This document shows positions 1 through 10,836 of a stretch of 64,000 nucleotides of DNA, piece after piece. Location: NCBI GenBank assembly GCA_001599715.1, contig BCHU01000006.1, forward strand, positions 186,001 to 250,000, read 5' to 3'. The stretch comes from Phaeotremella fagi (taxonomy: Eukaryota; Basidiomycota; Tremellomycetes; Tremellales; Phaeotremellaceae). Position 1 is the first letter of the stretch. Each line of letters starts with the position of its first letter. A model generated the notes under the pieces. The model saw nothing but the letters and a program-made list of their open reading frames with translations. It made no database searches and was not told the origin of the DNA. Made by a program: the position numbers and the translations under genes.

Positions 1-1381
1 ATCTGGCTTCGTCGATTCCGAGTAAACGGTGACCGTAGGGACCAGCACATGAGCACCCTCCTCTAGCTTGGACACCAAACAAGTCGTTCAAGAGGGTGAC
101 GACAAAGTTGTGGTGCAGTGATCCTTGGGGATGTTCGATGATGAAACTGATGATTGAAAGTCGTCGAGCGTCTAGGTTACCCAGGATACGAATCCGTGGA
201 TTCTTGCTCCACCGTTTGATAGCTCGTTGCACGAAAGAGTGTTCTAGAGTTTCGATATGACTGGCACCGACCCGTTCTTTCAGTTGGAAAACTAATCCCG
301 CCCGTATCGATTCGACTATTCCTGGTGTACCCCCTTCTTCGCGACGAATGATGTCAGGATGATAAGCGTGAGTCTCGGTCGAAACGTAGCTGACCGTACC
401 GCCTCCTGGTGTTGTTGGGACCTTGTTTCGAAAGACGTTGTTTTTGGCGATCAAGACACCAGGTGTTCCAGGTCCACCCACGAATTTATGTGTCGAGATG
501 AATATAGCGTCTTTGTTGCGCATCCCACCTGGATTCATGTTGATTTGGATATATGGAGCTGCAGCAGCGTAATCAAAGAAAGCCAGTGCACCGTGTTGAT
601 GAAGAATTTCGGCGATGACCTCCGTATCCGTCAAAATCCCAGTCACGTTGGAAGCGGCTGAAAAACTTCCAATTCGAAGTGGTCGATCTGCGTATTTGAC
701 GAGTTGCCGTATCAAGTCTGACGTATCAACTAGGCCCTGAGAGTCAGCTTGAATAACGACGACCTGAGCGATAGATTCTCGCCAAGGAACTTCGTTGGAG
801 TGATGTTCGAATGGACCCAAAAACACAACCGGTCGTTCCTCTTCTGATATCTGAGATTGTAATCGTTTGCCATTTTCCCACGTCGTGTTCAACCGCAAAC
901 CTAGTACATCGATGGCTCGACTGATAGCCGCTGTAGAACCAGAACCACAGAATATCACCTGATCATCTGACCCCCCACCAACAGCTGAATGGATAATCGC
1001 TCGAGCGTCCTCTCGGTATTGATTTGTTTGCCGCCCAGTTTGAGATGCCTCAGAATGGGTGTTGGCGTATAGCGGCAACACATCTGAACGTATGAAATCT
1101 TCAATGAACGTCAAACCTCTTCCTGACGCTGTGTAATCGGCATAAGTGATACGTCTCGTTCCGTATGGTCCAACGAACACGCTCCCATCCCCAATAACGC
1201 AGTTGCGTATATCTTGAATAAGGTTTTCTGACGCGTCGTCCAGTGTTGGAAGACATTCATTAGAGGTTGAGTGTTGTGGTTCGCTTTCTGAGCAAGAACC
1301 GGAGGGAGACTGAAAGTCAGAACGAGCTGATTCCGGTGAAGGCGGAGCTGGCAAGTAGGATTTGAAAAGAGACCAAATCAT
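1..1381 (-). CDS. Class V aminotransferase (cysteine desulfurase-like), partial at window edge
   Basis: Reading the minus strand from the ATG at 1379-1381 gives an open frame of about 460 codons that runs off the left edge, so the C-terminus is missing. It is a fold-type I PLP enzyme of the class V (NifS/SufS-like) group. Seen motifs: GSGSTAA (PLP phosphate region), STHKFVGGPGTPG with the presumed PLP-binding Lys near residue 299, and RGGCSCAGPYGH near residue 440, where a Cys lies in the usual desulfurase active-site loop. The family cleaves C-S or C-N bonds of amino acids using PLP; the actual substrate here cannot be read from sequence. No mitochondrial presequence is evident (start MIWSLFKSYLP). 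It has no intron over 1.4 kb, unlike almost all neighbours. A molybdenum cofactor sulfurase N-terminal domain is a less likely alternative. Confidence 0.88.
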   Translation of the reverse strand, partial: MIWSLFKSYLPAPPSPESARSDFQSPSGSCSESEPQHSTSNECLPTLDDASENLIQDIRNCVIGDGSVFVGPYGTRRITYADYTASGRGLTFIEDFIRSDVLPLYANTHSEASQTGRQTNQYREDARAIIHSAVGGGSDDQVIFCGSGSTAAISRAIDVLGLRLNTTWENGKRLQSQISEEERPVVFLGPFEHHSNEVPWRESIAQVVVIQADSQGLVDTSDLIRQLVKYADRPLRIGSFSAASNVTGILTDTEVIAEILHQHGALAFFDYAAAAPYIQINMNPGGMRNKDAIFISTHKFVGGPGTPGVLIAKNNVFRNKVPTTPGGGTVSYVSTETHAYHPDIIRREEGGTPGIVESIRAGLVFQLKERVGASHIETLEHSFVQRAIKRWSKNPRIRILGNLDARRLSIISFIIEHPQGSLHHNFVVTLLNDLFGVQARGGCSCAGPYGHRLLGIDEAR

Positions 1382-1760
1382 TGTGTTTAAAGTACTTTCC
1401 GAGTAGTAAACAAGTTAAAGATGAAAGATTGTAGATCTATAACATGCGAATATATAGGAAGAGGATACATTCATCGCCGTTATCACAAACATCCTCTTAT
1501 CATGGTCCAGAACACGAGAAGTTTGGGAAGCGAATTTTTGTTTGGCTTTTGCCGCAAGGCAGGCACATTCACATTCCCACTTTGCCCACTTCTACACACG
1601 TCGTAGGCTCGCATTTTTTGGCCGCGAGACATTCTAAAGGTGGTTTTCGATATCACATGAACTGATAAGTCAGCGGAACAGATACAGACCATGTACAAAT
1701 ACGTGTACAAAGATACAAGGAATACAAGACAGAGTATACAACAATCGCCCATATCTGACG
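1382..1760. other. Intergenic: promoter of aminotransferase, 3' flank of F-box gene
   Basis: About 380 bp. It must hold the aminotransferase promoter and the terminator of the F-box gene. Short ORFs on both strands overlap here but have no recognisable content. I see no repeat or RNA gene. Confidence 0.6.
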
Positions 1761-4714
1761 TTACATCACCACACACGACCCCCCGTCATAAGAATCATCT
1801 TTTCGCCATCCCGCAGAACCCCTTCTCTTTGGAGTTTCATGACCTTTCTTCGTTGTCACGACGACTGACTGATCCTTGAAAAACTCCTCTCGAACCTCCC
1901 TCCAACCCCTTGGAATCCCTACCCGTCTCCAAGACCAAAAGGTCTTGAGCACGGGTTTTTGAGCGAATTCTCCTCCACATGGAGTGGACGAGTCGGTGTT
2001 ATACTTGAAAATGTGGGCTGCGTAACCCGTCCATCCTCGTCTGGAGCGAGAGAAGGGAGCCACAGAGTTGTAGGTTATCTGAGTGACTGCTCGACAGTCG
2101 ATGACAGATAGTTCAGCTTGAGCTTCGGATCGTCGTTTGAGGAATTCCCGCATGACTGCGTTGTTGGCAGCGGTGTTCTGGTATCAGTGCAATTCGATAT
2201 ATTAACCTACATCAGCCTCGAGAACCATCAACCTGGGACAGCCCCTGATCAATCGAACAAGAGCTTCAGGAGTGATCAATCGAGCATAACCAAGCTTGAG
2301 CTCTACGAGTCGCTTCCCAACCTCCTCCTCCGAGTCGTCTTCACCAAAGATATCTCCTGGTTCTAATCTCGTGGGAATCAAAGACTCGAGTAAGCCATCG
2401 GTTACAGCTTCGTGGATGCCGGTACCTTCCAGATCCAGCTTTTCCAGTTTTGGACAGCTGATGAACAACCTAGCTAAACCCAAAGTAGGATCGTTTTTGT
2501 GAATGTTGGCCAATTCTGGGTCACTCCTTGACGACACTGGCAATCCTGCCAATTCAAGTATAGTCATTTCGGGGAAATACCCTGTGAGGGTGATGAAGGT
2601 TCTTGAAGTGATTGAAGTGCAGCCAGAGATGTTGAGATGTTTGATCGAACTCTTCCTCACATCCTCCGCGTAGACCTCTACAAATCGCGTAAAATCTCCA
2701 TCAAGCAATGGACAGCCTTGAACGTCCAGTACTTCCAGGTGGATCAGTTTACTCGCTACCAACGGAAGAAATTCGTCAGCAGTATAACCGTACCCTTTGA
2801 CACCGCCGACGCGAAGTTCCTTCATCGAGCCCGCTTGTGACGGATTGAGCATTCGCAAGAACACGACCATGTCGCAGAGAGAAATGTTCCAACACCTGGA
2901 AACGATTAAACTCGAAAGTTTGGTGGTGGTTCGAGCAAGAGTTCGCACAACTTCACCAGTGACACATTGCAACCCTTTGAAATTGACCACCTTGAGACCA
3001 GGAGCGTTAGCAACAATGTGACAAAGATCGTCTGGTGTCAAATGACCGCAACCGCGTAGATCCAAATGAGTCAAACTGGGTAGAACGAAGTCTGTGCTTT
3101 GACTCAAAGATCGCAAGAGGGTTCCACTGGTTATACTATCCATCCCCTTTAACCTCAGATGGGTGATACAGGGTTGACTCGATTTCACCAATCGAACAAG
3201 TGTCTCGGGTTGCAAACTAGACGCAAACCCAGCAAGGTCAACGATGGGCCAAAGCTGGCCATCAAAACAAAGTTCCTGCCATTGTTTTGATACCTAAATC
3301 GTGTTAGAACGCATCCCCACTGCACACTTACTCTGCTTAGTCTGATCAATTCCCTTCTTCCAAGCTGATCCCCATCCCATCTTGGGCTACTCTGAGTTTT
3401 CCAAGATTCCACCAAGGCTTTGAACACCAAGATCTTTAGTTCATGAGGCAGCATCGTTCCAAACATATCTTCTTTAGGTTCCGATGGAGCTAGCGGCACC
3501 GTCGTGGAAACAGTCATGTTAATTGAACTTGGTAGTGGCATGGTAGAAGCTCTTGATCGTTTCATAGCCGACATTTCGTGAGGTCCAGACACGATAGTTG
3601 ATACTGCAGAAGGCGATGAGAGAGGTAGAAAATTCGGTTTGTGACGCCTGATCATCCCAGTGGTCAGAGCACGACCTTTACCTTTGTCTCTAATGATAGT
3701 CAGAGGTAGTTGAGGATCTGATTCTGGATCGGTGAGAGGGGTTTGGTGATGGTTGTTAGCGGGTGGAATATCGACCTGTGAGGCGATTTCAATTGACATC
3801 GATTCAGGGACATTGTTTCCCTGCTCAAGAGTCGATGTTCGTGTCAAACTGTTGTCTGCTTGATCGTTATTGAAGGAACGTGATGAGAACGATGCAACAG
3901 ATCGGATAGACGGTGCCAGCGACGGAGATCGAGACGAGATCGTTAACAGAGACTTGAGTCGTGATCGACGAGAGGTAACAGAAGAAGTTTCTAGATGATC
4001 TGGTGTCGACGAGGATACAGTGGAAGCTTCCTTGAAGGACGATTTTGACCTTTCAAGTTTACGACGAATCATTCCACCAAATGATGATTTCGCTCGTTTG
4101 TATCCAGGATGAGAGGGTGGAGAAATTGGGTCTGAAGGGGTTGCCGGAGTTGGTGTCACCAGCGCGTAATCAATGACTGTCACAGAATTGGACGTGTTGG
4201 TGTCGAATGTCCCTGATGAGCTGGAGATCAACGTCCCCAAATTCAAGTCATCTCGAACTAGATCTTGTTGCACAGGCTCCGTTGCTGAAGGGGAGTCGAC
4301 TAAAGGGCTCATAACCAAAGGGAGATCCAATTGGAATTGACGACTAGACCCTTCACTCTCCCTTCTCCTTTCATTCAAAGGTATGGAATCTGTATCCTGT
4401 GTGGTGACTGAATTTGTGTGAATTTTGTCAAACCCATAACTCAATCTTCTACGAGCACTTCCCAAGTCGTCTCCTACATCGATCTCTCTTGGTGAAGTTG
4501 AGATACAATGACTGATGGCATCTATCGAAGGAGGGGTTTGGATTTGGAATGAGTCTGACGAGGATGCAGTCATGATCGTGTCTGATCGATCACGAGCGAG
4601 ACGGTCTTGAAGGGGAGTTTCTGGATACCCATTAAACATTCGACTTCTCGACGGATCGTGAATCGGGATCGGAAGGGGTACAACAACTGGCTGGTGATCT
4701 TGATTTGGTGACAT
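1761..4714 (-). CDS. F-box / leucine-rich-repeat protein
   Basis: Three exons joined at introns of 38 nt (near 3294-3331) and 33 nt (2178-2210) give an in-frame CDS of about 960 residues. The first ~420 residues are Ser/Thr/Pro-rich and probably disordered. An F-box-like segment follows (LPHELKILVFKALVE ... RLSRVSKQWQELCFDGQLW), split by the first intron. Then comes a run of LRRs of the cysteine-containing type (THLDLRGCGHLT, EVLDVQGCPLL, KHLNISGCTSIT, EKLDLEGTGI). The C-terminal tail is rich in Trp and Arg (TFWSWRRVGIPRGW). By family, such proteins are substrate receptors of SCF ubiquitin ligases (Grr1/Fbxl class), binding Skp1 through the F-box. The target is unknown. The 33-nt intron is at the low limit of size, but the reading frame and the tail depend on it. 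Confidence 0.85.
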
Positions 4715-5161
4715 GACTGAATAGATCGTAGGGAGTGAAGGCAGTTGAACGTCGGTGTAAGATATCGATAGATTCGAACTGTCGGTGACAGGTCAATGAG
4801 GAATTAATCAAAACGAGGAAAAGGACAGGTGACTATTGTGATACAGAACAGGATACAGCAAGAAGTAAGAAGAATACAGACTAAGGAGTTACAACGACGA
4901 GGAGAACATCTCTGATGACCTGGTGGGGATGATCACATGAGATTGATAATGGATAAAGTTGTAGTTGTTATCGTATTTGCTATCGTTATCGTTATCATCC
5001 TTATCGTTCTCACCATCACCCATCCTTAGCGTGCTTTTAGATTCCGTAGTGGCAGCCAAGACAGTGGCAAATTGTGCCGTTGCACTTGCCTCCCTCAACC
5101 AGATTGAAATAGATTCATTCTCTGAGACACAACCAAACCTTGACAAAACACAAGCAACTAC
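4715..5161. other. Intergenic: F-box promoter and copy A 3' flank; imperfect TTATCG repeats
   Basis: About 450 bp. Around 4965-5010 there are imperfect repeats of a TATCGT/TTATCG unit. Short ORFs here on both strands look like by-products of that simple repeat, so no gene is called. Confidence 0.5.
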
Positions 5162-6456
5162 CTAAACATCAGCCATCTCAACATCTTCACTGTTTTCTTT
5201 GCCCTCCGCTGCCATTTCTTTCATTTTCTCCTCGATCTCCCCCTCCTGCCCTTCATCCACCGCCGTCTCGTCTTCCTCGTCTATTTTGAGATTCTTACGT
5301 CGAAGTGCAAAGGCGTGTTTAAGACTTGGGTAATCACCTTTCTCAATCTGATATCCCTCCCTCAGTTTCCACATGTGATTGTTGAACAAAGTGAGATTGT
5401 CGCGGGTTTGTCGATCTAAAGCCAAACAGTCCTCTTCTGTCGTTGTTCGGTCACCGAGGATCTCCCAATGTTTGATTTCTGTTTCGAAGAAAGTGGCTGC
5501 GATATCAAAATCGATCTCTTCACCCTTTTGGATTGTGAAATCGAAGTCTTTCTCCTCTTCGTATCGCTTCGTTTGGTCTGATCCGTCAGCAAAGCTAATC
5601 ATGTGACCTACCGTAAAGCCACTGGGCACCTTTTCTAGTCTGATCATAGGCGATTTGGACTTCGCGCAACAGCTCAAACAACGACTCAAATACGTTCCCA
5701 TCCGCATTTTGGAATGACTTGTTGTAGGTCTCGATCAATCGTTTCAACTCTGAGACAGTGAACGCCATAATTTCGAATGGTTCTTTGAACGGGTTAAAAA
5801 CCTCAGTTTTCCTTTCACTGGAAGTTGAAGTTGAGCCCGAGCTTGAAGAGGGACGCTTGGCTTTCGGGGGAATGAAAGGGATGTCTGAGAGGGAGTATTC
5901 TGGCTCCCAAGTGGCTTCGTTGTTGTCAACCAAAGTTTGAAGCATTGTATTGTAATTCGATAACAACTCTGCATCTTTCATCAAAGAAATACGCTTCTCC
6001 TCTCTGAACTTCTTGAAGATGTCGGCTGTACCTTCAGTTTCGGTTTCTTCGGTTTCGGTTTCTTCTAACAAGACCCCGTAACGTCTCCTCTTGGACTGGA
6101 TGACTTCGTCAAAGTCTTTTACAATCTCGTTCAGCTTGAAAGTATCCCGCATCTCAGCCGGTACGTTGTGGATCGTGGTAGCATTTTCTGCAGTATTTGA
6201 GTAAGTTGAGTTCGTGAAAGGAGTGGATAGACTCACTACCCCACCACTTTGAATGGTACTCCAAAGTTTCCTTCTCAAACTTCAAAGCGTCGATTTCAGA
6301 GTCATCGGTACCTTCAGTTTCTTCCAAATAGGCGATTTTTCCTTCGAGCGCTTTAATATGGTCATCGAGACCACAAGAGGTGGCTCGATGTCTAGAGCGG
6401 AGGATTTCAATTCTGCGACCTGCAAAGTAATCTGGAGAATCACTACCTGTGGACAT
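5162..6456 (-). CDS. Tandem paralogue family, copy A (unknown function)
   Basis: Copy A of a six-member array. Three exons with introns at 6188-6239 (52 nt) and 5578-5611 (34 nt) give 402 residues. Exon 1 starts MSTGSDSPDYF and is a predicted coiled coil (GLDDHIKALEGKIAYLEET ... DALKFEKETLEYH) ending in the family's WW pair. The first intron interrupts the codon right after WW, giving WWE-NATT. Exon 2 carries an acidic ETE repeat and the phrase PFKEPFEIMAFTVSELKRL shared with copies B and C. It ends WLY, again split in phase 1. Exon 3 has the family's FFE core (DIAATFFETEIKHWE) and a longer acidic/basic tail than the others (ending SEDVEMADV). There is no signal peptide, membrane segment or recognisable catalytic motif. 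Closest by eye to copies B and C. Function unknown. Confidence 0.75.
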
Positions 6457-6837
6457 GGTTGATGATTGGTATTTGATTGGGGATGCAAGAGATAAGAAGA
6501 AAAGAGTTTTATTCGTATGTAGCAGTATCTTGCGAATGGGAAAGGCTTCGAGCGGAAGGCATTTGAAGGCTATTCAGTGACGGTCCGCGAAAAAGTAATC
6601 TAGTGTGATGAGAAGATATGTTGTATGATCCCGAAAATATACATCACGACAGAACAAAAGAGGTAGCAGCTTCTCACAGGCCAGCCGTCCTTGCAGAGTT
6701 CCAGATAGTACGAAGACACTCACAAGTGGTTGAGTGGTGTGATTCGCTAGGAGAATTCCTTGTGGCGAGGTGCTCCGTTGCAGTAGGAAAATAATTTTAC
6801 AGTAAAGTACATAGGCCAGCGTGATCTACGCTCATAT
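6457..6837. other. Intergenic spacer between copies A and B
   Basis: 381 bp between the start of copy A and the stop of copy B. No coding sequence, remnant copy or clear repeat is visible. It presumably carries the copy A promoter. Confidence 0.5.
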
Positions 6838-7867
6838 TCATCCCCTACGGCCCAAACTGTTCAAAATTGTCGAATACGGTATGCTCTGAAAGTAATCTGA
6901 GATACAACGGAAATTGGGATGAACCACTGTCTCAAACCCCTCAGGTAAACAACCCTGCATTACCTCGTTGAAGGTTTCGACTTGCTTGTAGCTCTCAGTC
7001 CCTTCCGCCTCAGCTAAGATCTCTCCTTCGAAAAACGATTTCACAAGACTGGTTACACTGACGTCTGTGAAATCGAGCGAAAACTCCTCGTCTGCCTCTT
7101 CATCCACCTTCTCCCAAGCTGAAGAGTTACCTGTGGCATCAGTGTCACAAACTGAGCGGATGACTCACCCTCCAGCCATTGAACGGCTTTCTTTAACTCA
7201 AAACTCGCTTCGAATTCCTCAGGTACATCCTCTTCCTCTACATCTCCCCCTTCCTCCATTATATTCAACAGATCATCCATCTCACTCGTAACGTATCTCA
7301 TAAGACTCAAAGGGAACGTGAATGGATTCACAGTTGGTTGATACTCTGAGAAAGGCTTCTCCGTCTGATAATCGTCTGGACGTTTTCGTTTCCCTACTGA
7401 GGGAGTGATTGTCAGTTCGTCATCTAACAACAAGGTGGAGCCGGGTTCGAGAACCGAGTTGAGTGTGTTTTTGAGTACATTCAATTGACGAATGTCATCC
7501 CTCAGCTCTGATATCTCTTCAACCACATCAGAAGAGCTCTTTCTCAATTTCATCGATTCAATCACTCTAACAAAATCGTTTCGAACTTGTATCATTCGAT
7601 GGGTTTCTTCTTCCTCCATGTTTTCTACTAACAAATCTGGTATCTTTTGAGCGTTTTCTACCTTGTGATCAGTTGCTGCCAGACAGAGATACACATTCAC
7701 TCACTACCCCACCATTTGGAGTTTCTCTCGAGGGCTTCGAGTTCTGTTTGGATCTTCTTACTTCTTGAGATGTCAGTAACGGCACTCGTTTCTGACGCTA
7801 ATTGATCTGTGAGTTTGGATATATGGTCATCCAGCCAATTAGAATCCTCCATACTGTCTAATGACAT
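6838..7867 (-). CDS. Tandem paralogue family, copy B (unknown function)
   Basis: Three exons with introns at 7658-7707 (50 nt) and 7131-7168 (38 nt) give 313 residues. I took the ATG at 7865-7867 (MSLDSMEDSNWLDDHISKL) because it aligns with copies A and C (WL-x-x-HI). Exon 1 ends ERNSKWW and rejoins as WWENAQKIP, the same WWEN as copy A. Exon 2 is helical and charged, with a PFTFPLSLMRYVTSEMDDL segment matching the PF..P..IM block of A and C, and ends AVQWLE. Exon 3 begins GNSSAWEKVDEEADEEFSL, continues with SLVKSFFEGEIL, and matches copy C strongly (AWKAVDEDLDEEFSL). No domain or localisation signal is recognisable. Function unknown. Confidence 0.78.
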
Positions 7868-8073
7868 GTTTATTTAGATGATCTCGCGATTGAAACCACA
7901 CACAACCTTGCACACCTTAAATCAGTACACTTTCAAAAAGAAGAAATCAATTTTACAAGAAGGCCGGTCCTTCGAATAACGGGGATATATTCGAGGAACG
8001 CTAGCGTACTACTGTACATATTCCCACTACACATGATACAGTATGATACATGGGCGTACTATGCGAGATCCAT

Positions 8074-9215
8074 TCATAATTCAACCCTCCCTCCCCAACC
8101 CCCTCTACTCGAAGCACCAGACAGATCCTGACTCCTGCATTGCCTTCGAAAATCGGACAAAAACGCGAGACTGGGACTATCTGAGATTGGAAACTTTCTT
8201 GGGAGAAGAGATTTCAAATCGATATTGAAAGACTCGATATGCTTGTGATTCTCCGTCTCCGACCTCCAATTCAGCAGCTCCCTTTCGAAAAATCTGGACA
8301 CAAAGCTGATCATCTTCGAATCTCCACCGAGAAGGCTGAACTCTTCGTCTAAATCCTCGTCAACGGCTTTCCATGCTTTTGCGTTTTCTGACAATGATAT
8401 GTATGTTAGTGCCATGCGATGTCATGGGAATCCCGTCCACGTACCACGTAACCAGTCACCTGCAATCGTAACCTCTGTAAGAGCTGCTGCAACAACCAAT
8501 ATGTTCATCTCCAACTTTGATCCCGTGGCCTTTCCACAGTGGAAATCGGTGAAGGCCTCAATCAACCTGAAACTAGTTTCCTCCATAATCTCAGCGGGAA
8601 GATCAAAAGGACATACCACCTCTTCGTACTCTTCTAAAGTCTCCGAAGTTGGGAATCGACGAACGTCAACTTGAGTTCTTTGACTTCCGATGATAACTTT
8701 GAGCAAGTACGAGTATTGAGTGAAACGTCGAGCATGATCCTGTAAATTTCTCCCCTTTTCGTCCTCTGACGAGATTGAAAGTGGTAGATAACCTCTGAAG
8801 TCGCTAGAGACTTGCATTTGATGAATAATCAATCTGTCTATTTTTGATTGGGCGATTTGTTTGAAATCATTCCTGATTCGATCAAGTTTCATGATTTCAG
8901 AAATTTCGTAATCTCTTCGAGGTAGAGAAATTTGGAGTTCTTATGGTATCAGTCAAATTTGAAATTCAACTCACCTCTGCACCATTGAACGTTACTTTCG
9001 ATTTTATCTATCTCAAACTGGAGACGGTCAATCTCAGTGGTTTGAGAATCAGAAGACCCGAAAGGACTTTGACTGCCTTGAAGTGTTTTTAGATCTTCCT
9101 TCAAATGCTGCAAATGATGACTCAACCAATATGGTTCTGAATCAGTAGATTGCGCAGAGTTGGAAGGAGAGACGGAGAAGTCTAGAAACGTTAGAGGTCT
9201 GGTGGTGTGTGGCAT
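8074..9215 (-). CDS. Tandem paralogue family, copy C (unknown function)
   Basis: Three exons with introns at 8940-8974 (35 nt) and 8388-8444 (57 nt) give 349 residues. Exon 1 (MPHTTRPLTFLDF...) has the WLSHHLQHLKEDL helix and EIDRLQFEIDKIE, equivalent to EIDALKFEKETLE in copy A. The usual WW is WC here (NVQWCRE). Exon 2 carries LIIHQMQVSSDFRGYLPLSI and PFDLPAEIMEETSFRLIEAF, and ends GDWLR. Exon 3 has AWKAVDEDLDEEFSLL, FVSRFFERELLNW and a short basic Gly-rich tail. The spacing to copy B is only 206 bp. The loss of one Trp in an otherwise invariant position is the main oddity. Function unknown. Confidence 0.77.
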
Positions 9216-9524
9216 GAAGTTGAGGTGACAGTATTGTTTGTTGGTAACTTGAGACTGAATTGCATTATATCGCCATTAAAAACAAATAATTCCAACGAAG
9301 GCGCGTGCAAAATTCATCTGTAGAAGGCTCATTGGGATCAGTAAAAGATTAAAGTAGGTTTGATGTGAGGTCCCCAGGCCCGTAACGAAAGCCACTGCAA
9401 GTTGAAAATCGCAAATTAAGAAACGAGATCAATGACATTTTGTAAAAGTTAGTTATACAGCCACTAAATAAAAGTAGCCGTGTGAGTCTGCTAACACGGT
9501 CTTCCAAACACCTTCAAGATACCG
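9216..9524. other. Intergenic spacer between copies C and D
   Basis: 309 bp, AT-rich, no ORF of note. It presumably holds the copy C promoter and copy D terminator. Confidence 0.5.
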
Positions 9525-10413
9525 TCAATCTTCACTGACCATTTTAGCAATCGAATTCAGCTGATCATTAAAGATTTTGACAACCCAGGAGCCTGTTTCA
9601 GCTGCAAACATCGTATGAACCATTAGGAAAGATTCTATGTCTCGTTCGCAGGATATTTCAGGCTTTACCCTGGGCCATGCGAAGATTCTGGATACATTCC
9701 CTGTACGATTTGATCAGTTTGAGCAAAGGGGTCCAACTCACTACTCAACCATGCTTGCGATTTTGTGGCTGCCAAGACGTCCTTTTCCAACTGGACATAC
9801 TCTGCTGAATCTCCCCAAATATCAGACATAAGATCTTGGAAACACTCTCTGTCTTTCCACCACTGCTCAACCCTCTTGAATTTGAGTTCGTCTAGGGAGT
9901 CAGCGAAGACGAAGGAAATGACGGATTTGACGTCGCTTCTGCCGTTTCTTTCATCCTGAACATTCTCAAGAAGCTGGAAGGATGACGGTGTAACCTCACC
10001 ATACTTGATGAAACTCTTGCTGAATAGTATAAAGGACTTCAAGGCCGTCTTGCAAGTCTCTAGAATATGAATGTCTTGACTTTGGTTCTGTGACTGCATT
10101 GCCTTTTCAATCGACAAGAGAGCTTTACGACCCTTCAATACCGTTCGCCTGTCGCCTGTATAGTTTGCAGTTCCTGAATTTTGATTTTCCATCAAAGATG
10201 ATCCGTAAACTGGGAAATGGGTGTTCAGTTTAAAATTAGACAATACTTACGTTCCCACCAGTCCACTCCTTGGCTAAGAGTTCGAGTGACTTCATCCAGA
10301 ATATCCCCTGACTCAGCTGGAAATATCTTCCGTTGTTGCTCAAATGAAATGAGATAATCATTGAGAATTTTTGAAGCCTTGCCGACATGATCAACATCCC
10401 TGTTCTCATTCAT
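9525..10413 (-). CDS. Tandem paralogue family, copy D (unknown function)
   Basis: Three exons with introns at 10211-10251 and 9701-9741 (41 nt each) give 268 residues. Exon 1 (MNENRDVDHVGKASKIL) ends LSQGVDWWE. Exon 2 has a second Trp pair in RVEQWWKDRECFQDLM, a feature shared with copies E and F but not A-C. It also has FADSLDELKFKRVEQWW, matching FSDGLDEFKTLRAMQWW in copy E. It ends QAWLS, split in phase 1. The last exon, which is easily missed because it has no internal ATG near its start, reads RNVSRIFAWPRVKPEISCE and then a diverged core (ESFLMVHTMFAAET ... IFNDQLNSIAKM), stopping at 9525-9527. No known domain. Function unknown. Confidence 0.75.
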
Positions 10414-10836
10414 TTCAGTGGATGATGGTTATGGATAAAGTGATGGTAGTTCCAGCTATGATATGTACAGCAAAAGGCCGCCTTCTCCTCTTCTAATCCC
10501 GAGTCTTCTTTTCGGTTTACTGTAGAATGCCGATGATAACGATTTATCGGAAGGACACAAGAATTGAGAATCACCTTTCGGAATGAATTTTCCTTGCCTT
10601 CTGATCAAAAAGTCTTCAGAAGTACAGGAAATTGTATCTACAGAAGCCATTTATCTCAGAAAGTGTGCAAGTAGGGTGGCAAAATGCAAGAATCCGTGTT
10701 GCTCTTTCCAGCATGAAGAAATTTTATGCAAAGGATGAAGAACAGACAACACAATCTCCCCATCATTGATTTACGGAAACAAAACTAAATACCACCGCAA
10801 ACTTCCACATCTTCAAGCTTTCCCCCATTTACCACC
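10414..10836. other. Intergenic spacer between copies D and E
   Basis: 423 bp, the longest spacer in the array. A 64-codon minus-strand ORF at 10456-10650 (MASVDTISCTSEDFL) lacks all family hallmarks and was not called. Otherwise no structure is seen. Confidence 0.5.

Noticed and set aside
359..661. 100-codon plus-strand ORF
   Set aside because: It is antisense to the class V aminotransferase frame, which is strongly supported by motifs.
4889..5165. Overlapping small ORFs on both strands with Ser/Leu-rich or Asp-rich content
   Set aside because: They arise from the TTATCG-like simple repeat and have no support as genes.
10456..10650. 64-codon minus-strand ORF between copies D and E, possible seventh family member
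   Set aside because: It has no WW, WL or SFFE hallmark and no splice sites at the family positions.
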